Source of the DNA: Corynebacterium sp. BD556
GTDB taxonomy: Bacteria > Actinomycetota > Actinomycetes > Mycobacteriales > Mycobacteriaceae
Length of the DNA stretch: 64,000 nucleotides
Assembly (NCBI RefSeq): GCF_038452275.1
Contig: NZ_CP141643.1
Span: 1,984,001-2,048,000 of the forward strand
Direction: 5' to 3'
In this document: one piece after another, positions 26,918 through 36,400 of the stretch
How the letters are laid out: each line of letters begins with the position of its first letter
Position numbering within the stretch: position 1 is the first letter of the stretch
Program-made: the position numbers and the translations under genes
Notes under the pieces: model-generated
Seen by the model: only the letters and a program-made list of their open reading frames with translations
Told to the model about the DNA's origin: nothing
Database searches by the model: none

Positions 26918-27565
26918 ATGCTTTTCGACGCCTCCGATCTCCCACGTCCACCGTTTAAAGTCGCGGATGGTGTCGTTCACCTGCCGGGGTTTCTCGCCCC
27001 GGAAACCCAAGCTGAGCTAGTGCAACAGGCTCGTTGTGTTGCTCGCAGTGTCGCGGGTACCCCGGTAGCGATGCGGCGGCCGTTGATTGGGCAGCACCAG
27101 ATGAAGGCCTTTTTGATGTCGTTGGGTTGGTTTTGGGCCACGAACCCGTACCGGCTTACCCAGAGTGTCGATGGTCACCCGGTCCCTCCTGTTCCAAAGA
27201 ATTATCAGGTCATCGCTGACGGCGTCCTCGCCGAAGCGCAGAAGCTCGACTCTGCGCTAGTTCCGATGAGGGTAGAAACGGCGCTGGTTAATTTTTATCC
27301 GCCGGGCGCTGGGATGGGCGAACATGTCGACGCCCAGGAGCAGGCCGATAACCCCGTGGTCAGCCTGTCCATCGGAGACGAAACCATCTTCCGCATCGAG
27401 GGCCGCAAGGTTGTGCTCATGTCCGGCGACGCGCTCGTCTTTGGCGGGCCTGCGCGCCGGGCGAAACACAGCGTGACCCCGCCGCGGCCGGGAACGGGAC
27501 CGGCTCACACCGGGCTGGAAGAAGGACGCATTAATATCACGATGCGGCAGGTGCACCCCACGTAA
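26918..27565 (+). CDS. alkB: AlkB-like Fe(II)/2-oxoglutarate-dependent DNA repair dioxygenase
   Basis: A 215-residue protein of the AlkB family, which removes alkyl groups from DNA bases (1-methyladenine, 3-methylcytosine). It has the substrate-binding region VNFYPPGAGMGEHVDAQE with the iron-binding HxD, the distal His in AKHSV, and the 2-oxoglutarate Arg in NITMRQ at the C-terminus. The SIGDETIFRIEG strand is typical. ATG 26918 is used; a GTG two codons upstream is possible. It is followed at 11 bp by an SDR gene with its own -10. Confidence 0.87.
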   Translation: MLFDASDLPRPPFKVADGVVHLPGFLAPETQAELVQQARCVARSVAGTPVAMRRPLIGQHQMKAFLMSLGWFWATNPYRLTQSVDGHPVPPVPKNYQVIADGVLAEAQKLDSALVPMRVETALVNFYPPGAGMGEHVDAQEQADNPVVSLSIGDETIFRIEGRKVVLMSGDALVFGGPARRAKHSVTPPRPGTGPAHTGLEEGRINITMRQVHPT

Positions 27566-27576
27566 AATGGCCGGGT

Positions 27577-28284
27577 ATGAGCAAAGTTGCAGTTGTCACA
27601 GGTGGTTCGGCGGGCATCGGGGAGGCCACGGCGCGGGCCCTGGCCGAAGACGGGTGGACAGTTTACGTGGCTGCGCGGCGGTTAGAGCGCTGCGAAGAAG
27701 TCGCGCGCGCCATCGGGGGTGTGGCGGTTGAGTTGGATGTGACGGATCAGGAAAGTGTTGACAGGTTAGCGAGCAAGCTGGAGCGAGTGGATCTGCTGGT
27801 CAACAACGCGGGCGGTGCCAAGAGTTTGGATTTGCTGCGTGACGCGGACGAGGAGGACTGGAACTGGATGTACCAGGTTAATGTTTTCGGCACTGTGCGC
27901 GTGACTAAGGCGTTGTATCCTCAGCTCAAAGCGGCGAAAGGTTTGGTTGTCAACCTTGGTTCGGTGGCGGCCACGGACGCGTACGTGGGTGGTTCTGGCT
28001 ACAATGCGGCGAAGTTCGGGCTGCGCGGGCTCACCCGCGCGATGCGACGTGAGGAGGCGCAAAACTTCATTCGCGTCACCGAGATCGACCCGGGCCGCGT
28101 CAAGACTGATTTCGCGCTGAACCGCTTCGCGGGCGACAGCGCCCGCGCGAACGAGGTCTACGAGGGCAAGCTCAACCTGAGCGCTGAGGACATCGCTGAG
28201 ACGATCCGGTGGGTGGCAAGCCTGCCTCCGCACGTCAACATCGACAGTGTGAGCATCATGCCGGTCGATCAGGCGGAGCGCTGA
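27577..28284 (+). CDS. SDR-family oxidoreductase
   Basis: A 235-residue short-chain dehydrogenase. The nucleotide-binding TGGSAGIGEATARAL lies at 8-22, followed by NNAGG, Ser in NLGSVAA and the catalytic Y-x-x-x-K in GYNAAKFG. The DPGRVKTDF loop matches classical SDRs similar to YdfG-like hydroxy acid dehydrogenases. TAAAAT at 27563-27568, which overlaps the alkB stop codon, lies 8 nt before the ATG. The LysE-type gene starts 2 bp after the stop, so the two form an operon. Substrate unknown. Confidence 0.88.
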   Translation: MSKVAVVTGGSAGIGEATARALAEDGWTVYVAARRLERCEEVARAIGGVAVELDVTDQESVDRLASKLERVDLLVNNAGGAKSLDLLRDADEEDWNWMYQVNVFGTVRVTKALYPQLKAAKGLVVNLGSVAATDAYVGGSGYNAAKFGLRGLTRAMRREEAQNFIRVTEIDPGRVKTDFALNRFAGDSARANEVYEGKLNLSAEDIAETIRWVASLPPHVNIDSVSIMPVDQAER

Positions 28285-28285
28285 G

Positions 28286-28900
28286 TTGTTGGCGTTGATC
28301 GGGGTGTGGCTGGCGGCGATCGTCAGTCCGGGTCCGGACATATTTCAGATCATTCGCCTGGGTTCGAAGTCGCGGGCGGCGGGTGTGGCGTGCGCGGTGG
28401 GCATCATGGTGGGCAACACCATCTGGATTGTTGCCTCTCTCGCTGGTTTGAGTGCCTTGGTCCAGGCCGTGCCGGATGTGCTGTCGGTGCTGCAGGTCGT
28501 CGGCGGCGCGTACTTGTTGTGGATGGGAATCGGGGCGGTGCGCAGCTCGGCCGGCGGTTGGGTGCCCACAGCGTATGACGTTGACGCCTCTCGTGCCTTG
28601 CGCACCGGAATCGCCACGAATTTGTCTAACCCGAAGGCTGTGTTGTTTTTCGGCGCTGTGTTCGCGCAGTTTGTTCGCCCCGGTGCTGGCTGGGGCTGGA
28701 TGGCCATGGTCGCTTTGACGTTGATTGTCATCGGTGTGGTGTGGTTCGTCGGTTTCGCTCTCGCTGTGCGGTGGTTGGCGGCGCCGATTCAGAAGTACGG
28801 CCATGTCATTGACGCGGTCACTGGTTTGGTCTTTGTGGCGCTGGCTGTGTGGATGTTGTGGGAAGGCGCGGCGGGGTTGTTCGGTGGTGGTCCTGGCTAA
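28286..28900 (+). CDS. LysE/RhtB-family amino acid exporter
   Basis: A 204-residue membrane protein with about six helices. The N-terminal motif SPGPDIFQIIRLGSKSRAAG is the LysE/RhtB family signature, followed by GGAYLLWMGIGAVR and NLSNPKAVLFFGAVF. Exported substrates in the family are basic or hydroxylated amino acids; this one is unassigned. The start is TTG at 28286, right after the SDR stop, which indicates translational coupling. Confidence 0.85.
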   Translation: MLALIGVWLAAIVSPGPDIFQIIRLGSKSRAAGVACAVGIMVGNTIWIVASLAGLSALVQAVPDVLSVLQVVGGAYLLWMGIGAVRSSAGGWVPTAYDVDASRALRTGIATNLSNPKAVLFFGAVFAQFVRPGAGWGWMAMVALTLIVIGVVWFVGFALAVRWLAAPIQKYGHVIDAVTGLVFVALAVWMLWEGAAGLFGGGPG

Positions 28901-28911
28901 GCTTGGGGGCC

Positions 28912-29193
28912 ATGGATGTTGCAATTAGCGGAGACTCAATCAAGCTTGGCCAGTTTCTTAAGCTTGCCAACTTTGCAGAGACTGGTGGGCACGCCAAGGA
29001 GCTCGTTGCCTCTGGCGAGGTGCGGGTCAACGGGGAGGTGGTCACTTCGCGGGGTTTCGCGCTTCACGGCGCCGACGTGGTGACCGTCGCAGGAATGTCC
29101 GCCACTGTCGCTGTTGCTGGTGACGGTGAGGACTATTTCGATGAGCGGACCGCCAACGACAATTTCGATCCCGAGAAGTGGAGGAACGTGTAA
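28912..29193 (+). CDS. S4-domain RNA-binding protein (YbcJ-like)
   Basis: A 93-residue protein. An S4 RNA-binding domain fills residues 8-70 (IKLGQFLKLANFAETGGHAKELV, VRVNGEVVTSRGFAL). This small stand-alone S4 type resembles YbcJ, thought to act in ribosome or rRNA metabolism. TAAGCT ends 8 nt before the ATG, overlapping the stop of the preceding exporter gene. The VOC gene starts on the next base after its stop. Confidence 0.85.
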   Translation: MDVAISGDSIKLGQFLKLANFAETGGHAKELVASGEVRVNGEVVTSRGFALHGADVVTVAGMSATVAVAGDGEDYFDERTANDNFDPEKWRNV

Positions 29194-29979
29194 ATGCCAG
29201 CTTTCGAGGCGATGGAGGGTATGCCGTATTGGGTGGATTTGGCTACTCGTGATGCGCAGAAGTCGACGTATTTTTATTCGAAGCTGCTCGGCTGGGAGAT
29301 TTCGGAGGATGTTTACCGTGTCGCGCGTATGTCGGGGTTGCCGGTGGCAGGGTTCATTCCGCAGCTTGATGACGCCACCATGACTGATGCCTGGGTGATC
29401 TACTTTTTTACTCGTGATCTTGAGGGGGAGCTGGGCCGAGTCGAAAGGTTGGGCGGCACCGTTTTGGCCTCCGCCGATGTTTCGCTGGGGACGATGTCGC
29501 TGTGCGCGGACCCTGCGGGGGCGGTGTTTGGGTTGATGCAGCCGGCGGGCGAGGATCGGTTTGTTGCCGCTGGGGAGCCTTCTACGCCTGTGTGGCACGA
29601 GTATGTCGGGTTTGACCGCGCGAAAGAGTGTATAGATTTCTATGCGGAGCTTTTTGATTGGGAGGTGCGCCGCGAGGATGGCTATTACTTGGCGCTTCGT
29701 GAGGGTGCGCCTTTTCTTGGTTTGCGCGATGAATCCGGCGCTAAAGAACTTGAGGGCATGGCTGGGTTCTGGGAGCTTTATGTGGGTGTTGAGGATGTTG
29801 ACCATGCTGCGCGGCAGGCGGTGGAGCTGGGCGGTGAGGTGCTTATCGAGCCGCAGGAACTTCCCTTCGGCCGCCTGTGCGTCGTCGGCGATTCCACCGG
29901 CGCCACTGTTAGCTTTGTTGAGGTTGAAAAGCCCAGCTTCGAGGAGGTCAGCGAAGCGGATTCCGTCTTGGATCTTTAA
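29194..29979 (+). CDS. VOC-family protein with two glyoxalase-like domains
   Basis: A 261-residue protein made of two similar vicinal-oxygen-chelate halves: WVDLATRDAQKSTYFYSKLLGWEI in the first and WHEYVGFDRAKECIDFYAELFDWEV in the second. Each ends with a Gly-rich strand and a PxGA(T/V) block (DPAGAVFGLMQ and DSTGATVSFVE). Fold and metal chemistry are those of the glyoxalase/bleomycin-resistance superfamily; the reaction is unknown. GGAGG upstream and a stop-start junction couple it to the S4 gene. Confidence 0.85.
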   Translation: MPAFEAMEGMPYWVDLATRDAQKSTYFYSKLLGWEISEDVYRVARMSGLPVAGFIPQLDDATMTDAWVIYFFTRDLEGELGRVERLGGTVLASADVSLGTMSLCADPAGAVFGLMQPAGEDRFVAAGEPSTPVWHEYVGFDRAKECIDFYAELFDWEVRREDGYYLALREGAPFLGLRDESGAKELEGMAGFWELYVGVEDVDHAARQAVELGGEVLIEPQELPFGRLCVVGDSTGATVSFVEVEKPSFEEVSEADSVLDL

Positions 29980-29998
29980 AGGTGCGATAATCTCTGGC

Positions 29999-30766
29999 GT
30001 GAAAAGTTGGGTTGTAGCGTTGGGTGCGGGCCTTCTTTTGGTGTCTGCGTCGCCGGCGGTGGCGGTGGATGTTGACAGTGCGTTTTCTGATGAGCGCACC
30101 GCGATTGCCGTTTACCACCCGGACAAGCGCTGGTCCGGCTCTCCTGGCGCTCTGGAGGCGCGCCCTGCGTTGTCTTTGGCCAAGCTCTATCTTGCCTACT
30201 ACGTGCTCTACAACGGCACAGACGAAGAAAAGGGTCTGGTCAAGGAGATGATTGCGCTTTCTGACGACGCAATCGCTACCCGCTTAGACAACGCTTACCC
30301 CGAAGCCATCGGTACGATCGCTGAGGATTTCAACTTGCCGGAAACGCACCGCAACGGTTCGTGGGGATTGTCGACCACGGCGGCCTACGACGTTGCCAAG
30401 TTCCTCGCTTCGATTTTGTGGGATCCGAAAGCTAAGCCGCTTCTCGACGCCATGAAAAACGCCCCCGACATCGCCCAAGATGGCTTCCCTCAAAAGTTCG
30501 GCACTGCCAAGCTTGACGGCGCTACCGGCTTCAAAACTGGCTGGGCTAATGAGAAGGACTCCGCCACCGCCAGTGTTGCCTACGGCCAAAGCGGCGATGA
30601 AGTTTGGGTTGCTGCGGCTTTGACCAACGGCGATGCTTATGACAACACCGCCGACGCTGCCCGGGGCATAAACCAGGGGGAAACTTTACGCCTTGAGCGG
30701 AGCTGGAAATTCAAAGCGTGGCGTTGGGGCCAGCCGATTCCTTTCACCGCGGGGTGGCCTCAATAA
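29999..30766 (+). CDS. Secreted beta-lactamase-like serine hydrolase
   Basis: A 255-residue protein with a signal peptide (about 1-23, ending SPAVA). Class A beta-lactamase/PBP-type motifs are in order: S59-L-A-K62, S87-D-D89 in place of SDN, and K178-T-G180. The protein is shorter than a typical class A enzyme and no Glu166-type omega loop was recognised, so real lactamase activity is doubtful. A peptidoglycan-related DD-peptidase or esterase role is possible. The GTG start is leaderless: TGCGATAAT (extended -10) ends 7 nt upstream. Confidence 0.78.
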   Translation: MKSWVVALGAGLLLVSASPAVAVDVDSAFSDERTAIAVYHPDKRWSGSPGALEARPALSLAKLYLAYYVLYNGTDEEKGLVKEMIALSDDAIATRLDNAYPEAIGTIAEDFNLPETHRNGSWGLSTTAAYDVAKFLASILWDPKAKPLLDAMKNAPDIAQDGFPQKFGTAKLDGATGFKTGWANEKDSATASVAYGQSGDEVWVAAALTNGDAYDNTADAARGINQGETLRLERSWKFKAWRWGQPIPFTAGWPQ

Positions 30767-30837
30767 GAGGCTGGCCAATCACTGGGGTTGTGCGGTGAGC
30801 GGTTGGTTCCCATTGTTTTCCCACCCGCTGCAGGGCG

Positions 30838-31539
30838 TTAAGTAGCTGCTGTTTTCAAAAAGTCGGCGGCGTCGCGGACGCGGCGGCGCGCCTGGGCGGG
30901 GGTGGAGATGAAGTTGCGGGTGTGGTACTCGGCTGGGGTTTGCACACGGGTTGCCTGTTGGCCGTTGGTGGGGAAGGTTAGAAGTGTGGTTTCTGCAGGT
31001 GCGTCGGGAAGCGTGCCTAACCCCCACAAGGTGACGTGGGTGGCGCCGCGCGCGCGGGCGAAGTTCACCGCCTCGGTGGCGTTGGCGGCTGCGGTGATGT
31101 CGAGGATTGTGGTCCCGGACAGCTCCGCGGCTGCGGCTACCTCAGGGCGCCACATAAAGTCGCGGGCTTCACGGCCAAGTTCGGCGGCACACGAGACCGC
31201 CCACGCACCGGTGGGTTTGGAGGGGGTAAATAAGGCGCCCAGCTCCTCCTCGGAGTAGAGCACTTCACCGGTGAAGGCCACACCTGGCATGGTGTGGTCC
31301 ACCGCGGAGCCCAGCATCAGCATGGCAGCGTGCGTGAGCCGATCCGGCAATAAGGCCAGATACTTATCTGTTGGGGCGCCGTCGAGCGGGTAGGTTGCCT
31401 CCATGTAGGACCAGATTTGTTCGAATTGCAGCTCATCCGGCAGAAGGCGCTCCACACCGCCGACGTTGAAGGTGTTTTCGCCCTGGATGTTTTCAGGGTA
31501 GGCGTCGTCAAGCGAGCCCTGCTCCAACGGCTTTCTCAC
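30838..31539 (-). CDS. Unknown protein coupled to M13 metallopeptidase
   Basis: A 233-residue protein I cannot assign to a family. It begins VRKPLEQGSLDDAYPENIQG. It contains an alpha/beta-looking region (TTILDITAAANATEAVNFAR, ATHVTLWGLGTLPDAP) and no signal peptide or membrane helix. The GTG start at 31539 overlaps the TGA of the M13 gene (GTGA), with AGGA 5 nt before, so the two are translated together. The protein may assist, or be processed with, the peptidase; that is inference. Confidence 0.75.
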   Translation of the reverse strand: MRKPLEQGSLDDAYPENIQGENTFNVGGVERLLPDELQFEQIWSYMEATYPLDGAPTDKYLALLPDRLTHAAMLMLGSAVDHTMPGVAFTGEVLYSEEELGALFTPSKPTGAWAVSCAAELGREARDFMWRPEVAAAAELSGTTILDITAAANATEAVNFARARGATHVTLWGLGTLPDAPAETTLLTFPTNGQQATRVQTPAEYHTRNFISTPAQARRRVRDAADFLKTAAT

Positions 31540-33443
31540 CAAATCCTCACCCGGTCTTGCGGCGAAAGCCACACGTTGGAGCCTTCCTCGACGTCGAAGG
31601 CGTCGTAAAACTCCGGCACATTCGCGGCGATAACGTTGCAGCGAAACTCGCTGGGCGAGTGCGGGTCGATGGCGAGCAACTGCGCCGCCATCTCCGGGCG
31701 CACTTTCGAGCGCCACACCCGTGACCAAGCCAAAAAGAGGCGCTGGAAGCCGGTGTACTCGCCGTCGAGATCGTCGAAGGATAAAAGGGGGCCGTCGTCA
31801 AGCTGATTGTCTTTTAAGTAAAGCTTGTAGGCCACCACGGCGATACCCAGGCCACCGAGGTCGCCGATGTTTTCGCCCAAAGTGAACTCGCCGTTGACCC
31901 CACTGATGCCTTCGCGGCCCTCAAGCACCGTCGGGATGAGGCCCTGGAACTGCCCGACCAGCTTCTTCGTCAGTTCCTCGAAACGGGCGCGGTCCTGGTC
32001 GGTCCACCACGAATTGAGGTTTCCCAGGCCGTCGTAGCGTGAACCTTGGTCGTCGAAGCCGTGGCCGATTTCGTGGCCGATGACCGCACCGATCGCGCCG
32101 AAGTTCTCCGCGGCGTCGGCCTCGGGGTCGAAAAACGGCGGCTGCAAAATCGCGGCGGGGAAGGTGATGTCGTTGACCACCGGGTTGTAAAAAGCATTGA
32201 CTGTTTGCGGGGTGGTCACCCACTCCGCCCGGTCGGCGGCTTTGCCTATCTTTGCCACCTGCCAGTCGTGCTCGAAAGCGGCGCCGCGGCGCACGTTGGC
32301 AACCAATTCGGAGCCGTTTGGCGAAAATTCCAAACCTTCAAAGTTGCGCCACCGTTCCGGGTAGGCGATTTTCGCGTTGAACTGCGCCAGTTTTTCCAGT
32401 GCGCGTTCGCGGGTGGCGGGGCTCATCCACTCCAGGGCCGAAATGCGCTCACGGTAGGCCTGCACCAAGTAGTCAACCAATTCAAGCATTTTCTCCTTCG
32501 AGGAGGCAGGGAAATGCTTTTCGACGTACACCTGGCCAATCTCCATGCCCACCAGTGACTCAGCCAGGCTCACGCCGCGTTTCCACCGGTCGCGCTGTTG
32601 GGTGGCACCGGAGAGCACCGTGCCGTAGAACTCGAAGTTCGCCGCACCGACTTGCTCAGGAAGCAGACCAGCGCGGGAGCGCAGGGTGTTCCACACGCCC
32701 CAGAGCTGCCAATCCGCCAGGGTTTCAGCGCGCAACATGCCGGCCAGCGCCTGGGTAAACGACGGCATCATGTCGATGACGAGTCCGTCTTTTAATCCGG
32801 AGGCGCGAAGCAGCACTTGAATCACGGGCGGCAGCTCGCTAAGTTGCACCGGGTTGTAGGTTGCCACCGCATCACGGGTAGAAACGACATCCCAGTGGCT
32901 GGCGGCAAGTTGAGTCTCTAGGTTGACAATGCGTTTCGCCGCGATTTGAGGGGTCAACCCCGACAGGTAGGCCGGGTCGACAAAGCCCAGCATTTTCTCC
33001 ACGTGAGCGCCGTACTTTTCCAAAGTTTCGGCGTGTTCCGCCAAGCGGTAATAGGCCTCGTCGGGCAGGCCCAGCCCACTTTGCACCAGGTAGGGCACCG
33101 AAGATTCACCTTGGGAGTCTTTTTCCACCCAGTAGGTCAGCGGCCCGCCGACACCCTCGCGCTCCAACTGCCCCAGGTTGGCGGCAAATTCTTCGACATC
33201 TGCGGCACCCAACTTAGCCAGGTCTTGCTCCAGCGCGGCCATCCCGGCAGCGTTGACGCCTGCGGTGTCCATGAAGGACAAAAACAGATCACCACCGCGG
33301 CCCGCGCCCTTTTCAAGCAGCGCAAGGACATCTTCTTCCGACTTGTCGCGCAGCGTGTAAAAAGCGCCGTCAATGCCACGGTCGGCGGGGATGGTGTGGT
33401 GTTGAATCCATTCACCGTTGACTAAATCAAACAGGTCTTTCAT
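31536..33443 (-). CDS. M13-family zinc metallopeptidase (neprilysin-like)
   Basis: A 635-residue protein with the M13 N-terminal domain (VNGEWIQHHTIPADRGIDGAF) and catalytic domain. Zinc motif HEIGH lies in GAVIGHEIGHGFDDQGSRYD, and the third ligand Glu in ENIGDLGGL. NAFYNP is the substrate-binding NAxYxP-like motif. There is no signal peptide, so it should be cytoplasmic like many bacterial PepO relatives. The ATG at 33443 is supported by TACAGT 7 nt upstream. It lies downstream of emb, but with its own promoter. Confidence 0.92.
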   Translation of the reverse strand: MKDLFDLVNGEWIQHHTIPADRGIDGAFYTLRDKSEEDVLALLEKGAGRGGDLFLSFMDTAGVNAAGMAALEQDLAKLGAADVEEFAANLGQLEREGVGGPLTYWVEKDSQGESSVPYLVQSGLGLPDEAYYRLAEHAETLEKYGAHVEKMLGFVDPAYLSGLTPQIAAKRIVNLETQLAASHWDVVSTRDAVATYNPVQLSELPPVIQVLLRASGLKDGLVIDMMPSFTQALAGMLRAETLADWQLWGVWNTLRSRAGLLPEQVGAANFEFYGTVLSGATQQRDRWKRGVSLAESLVGMEIGQVYVEKHFPASSKEKMLELVDYLVQAYRERISALEWMSPATRERALEKLAQFNAKIAYPERWRNFEGLEFSPNGSELVANVRRGAAFEHDWQVAKIGKAADRAEWVTTPQTVNAFYNPVVNDITFPAAILQPPFFDPEADAAENFGAIGAVIGHEIGHGFDDQGSRYDGLGNLNSWWTDQDRARFEELTKKLVGQFQGLIPTVLEGREGISGVNGEFTLGENIGDLGGLGIAVVAYKLYLKDNQLDDGPLLSFDDLDGEYTGFQRLFLAWSRVWRSKVRPEMAAQLLAIDPHSPSEFRCNVIAANVPEFYDAFDVEEGSNVWLSPQDRVRIW

Positions 33444-33491
33444 GTCCACCACTGTAACCCGCCCGCACTTGGGGGGCGGGGGTGCCACTGG

Positions 33492-36400
33492 TTACTTCTC
33501 GTCTGGGTTGCGGATCTTCATCGGGCCTGGGCTCCACAGACCCGAGCGTGTGATCTGCTCAAGGTCAATGTCGGCCACCTCGGGTGCCTCACCTACCGAG
33601 TTCGTGCGGCGCTCGTACTTCGCAACCGAACCCCAGTCGCGCTGCCAGTCGTGATTCAGGTAGCCGGGGATGTCGTAGGAGTAATTCACAGCCTCCGAGG
33701 TAGCCAAAGCGCCGCCGCCGAGGAAATCCATGAAGCCGGAGAGCTGTTGCTTGCCCGGCGCGTCCGGCATGATGCGGTACTCCGGGATCTCTGTTACGCC
33801 CGCGAAGTGGTTAAATGTGCGCTGGCAGGGGTACTGGAAGGCCACTGACCAGTCGAGCAGGCCGGGGGTGTCGGACGGCAGCACTTCACCGAGAGGGGCC
33901 AAGGTGGGTACGCGCAGCGGTGTGACAGCCAACCACTCGTCAAGGTTGAGGGAGGTATCTTCCGCCACCAACCGGGCCACGTCGGCTTCCTCTGGCAGGT
34001 CAGCCAGCGGGTAGCGCACGTTGCGCCAAGAAGGGGTGGGGCCCTGGTCGAGCATTTCGACGTCGCCAAGCTTGCGAACTTCGCCATCGGCGCTGCGCGA
34101 GCCGTACTCCAGACGCAGTTTCTGGCCGTCTTGCTCCACGCCGTTGATGTCGTGGTGTTCAATGCGCCCGGCAACAGAAGCGACGATCAAAGGTGCCTTG
34201 TCGGTCGGCTCCGGCAGGAGGTACCACTGCGACTCCAGGTAGGAGGAGGCATCCGGGTTTTCGGTAAAGGTGCCCAGCACTGGGATTCGGGTGTAATCCA
34301 GGTTGAACGGCAGGCGCACCGTAGAGCCGTTGATACCCACCTGATTCGCCGGGCGGTTTCCTTGTGTGCTCGTGCGCGACGTTGACTGGCTCTGCTCCGA
34401 AATGTCGTCGCTTTGCGTGGTTTCGGGTGCCTCCGCGCTGGCGGTATCCTCCGCAGGCTGCGATTTCAATGCGGTATCCCCACCGGCGGAGCCAACGCCT
34501 TGGGCGCCGGCGCTGCCGCGCGAATCGGCGGTAGCGGCGCCGCTTTCCTCCTCAACGATGTAGGCAGGGACGCCTTCCGAGTGGAAGCCACGGTTGTTCT
34601 CACTGTCGAGGGAGCGGCCCAGCGGCACGCCGTTGATTGGCTCCAGGAAGGAATCGTTGGTGTCGGTTTCCAAAAGCACCTCGCCGCCCAAGGCGCACAT
34701 GTTGCCAGCAAAGGTTTTCACGTTGCCCATGCCCACCGAGTAGGCCGGGGCTTGGGAGGCGAAAGCCTTGACAAAAGTCAGGCAGGAAAACGCGACCATG
34801 AGCACCGACATAACGGCGATCGGGGCGGCCATGACCCCGGACCAGCGGCTGAGCGACTCACGTTCGACACGGCCCGGCTGGCCGTGGCGTAGCGACTGAA
34901 CGAGGCCGACGAGCAGCACGAGCAGAGTAATAGCCAGCATGACAGTGTTTGCCTCGACCGCTTTGAATTGGACTGTGCGGTCCCACCAGGGAACGCCGAA
35001 GGATGAGACGTACCACCAGGCGTTCCAACCAGCTAAGGAGAGCGACATGATAAACAGCACGGACACCATCGCCAGGGTGCGGTTGCGCACCGAGCGCAGG
35101 GCCACCGCGCTGAGCACCACTGCGCCGACTGCCGCGGCGGCACCGCCGATACCGGCATAAATGCCGAAGTGGTGGGTCCACTTCGTCGGGGTGAACATGA
35201 AGAAGAAGGTGGACAGGCCGATGATCATCACGAGGCGGCGCACCGGGCCAGTTGCCGTGCCGGGGATGCGGCCATAACGCGCCATCGCCCACAAGATGAG
35301 CACCACGGAGAAGAAGAACATGAACATGGGGAAGCGCCGCGCCATGGATCCGTCGACGGCTTGCTGGAACAAGGTGGCGTAGCGGTTCCACTCCGCGTAC
35401 CACTCCAACGCCGGGCCCACTTCGGAACGCACTGAGGTGGCCTCTAGGACACCGGCGAGGGTTTGGTCGGCAAACACCGGGATCATCACCGCGGTGCCGA
35501 TGCCCATAAACGCCCACACGTAGGCGGCCATCGGGGCGAAGGCGCGGCGCGAATCCATGATGCGAAATAGTGCCGGAATGGAGATCAAAAACACGCCGAC
35601 CGCGGCCAGGCCGGTCGGCCCGCAAGCCAAGGTAAACGCGGCGAGCAAGGTGCCCAATGCCGCTGGAAAGAGACGGTTGGTGGTCAAGGCACGCTCGAAG
35701 GCAGCCCAGGTGGAAATCAGTCCAAGGGCGATGATGGGCTCTGGGCGGGTGCCGTTGTCGTAGGGCAGCCAGAAGGCGAGGAAGATGAAGGCGGCTGTCC
35801 AGTAGGCGACGCGGCGGTGGGCGATGGCTTCGCCGAGGCGCGGCAGGATCTCTCGCGACAGGGTCCACCAGATAGCAATGCCGGCGATGAGTGTGGGCAA
35901 GCGCATCCACATGGAGGCCGTTGAGATGTGGGACAGCAGCGACAACAGGTCGTAGAACGGGGAGCCGAAGGGAGATTCGGGCACGCCGTACCAGCGGTAG
36001 TAGTTCGCCATGTAGTCGGAGTCGTTGGCTACCCGCGCCATGGACAGCAAGTAACCGTCGTCCGAGGTGTTAGCGCCGAAGACGTGCCAAAAGCCGAGGA
36101 TGGCCAGCACGATCGCGTCGAGGGGGGTGAAGGTTTTCCACGCGGGGGAAAACATCGGGTCGCGGTGGCCGTCGAGCCGGTCGAGGCGCCACAGGCTAAG
36201 CAGCGCCACGAGCGCGGATAACGCCCCGAGGATCATGGCGGTTAGTTTCCAGATCGTGGGCGAGGAAGTGAAGCGGGAGTTGATCTGCACCTGGGCGGAA
36301 AGCCCGGCGTCGGCAAGCGCGGCGGCGTCGCCTTGAAGCTCCGTGTAAATGCCGGTGACCTGCGGGCGCAGGTCCTCGTCTTCTTCTTCCTTGTGGGAGG

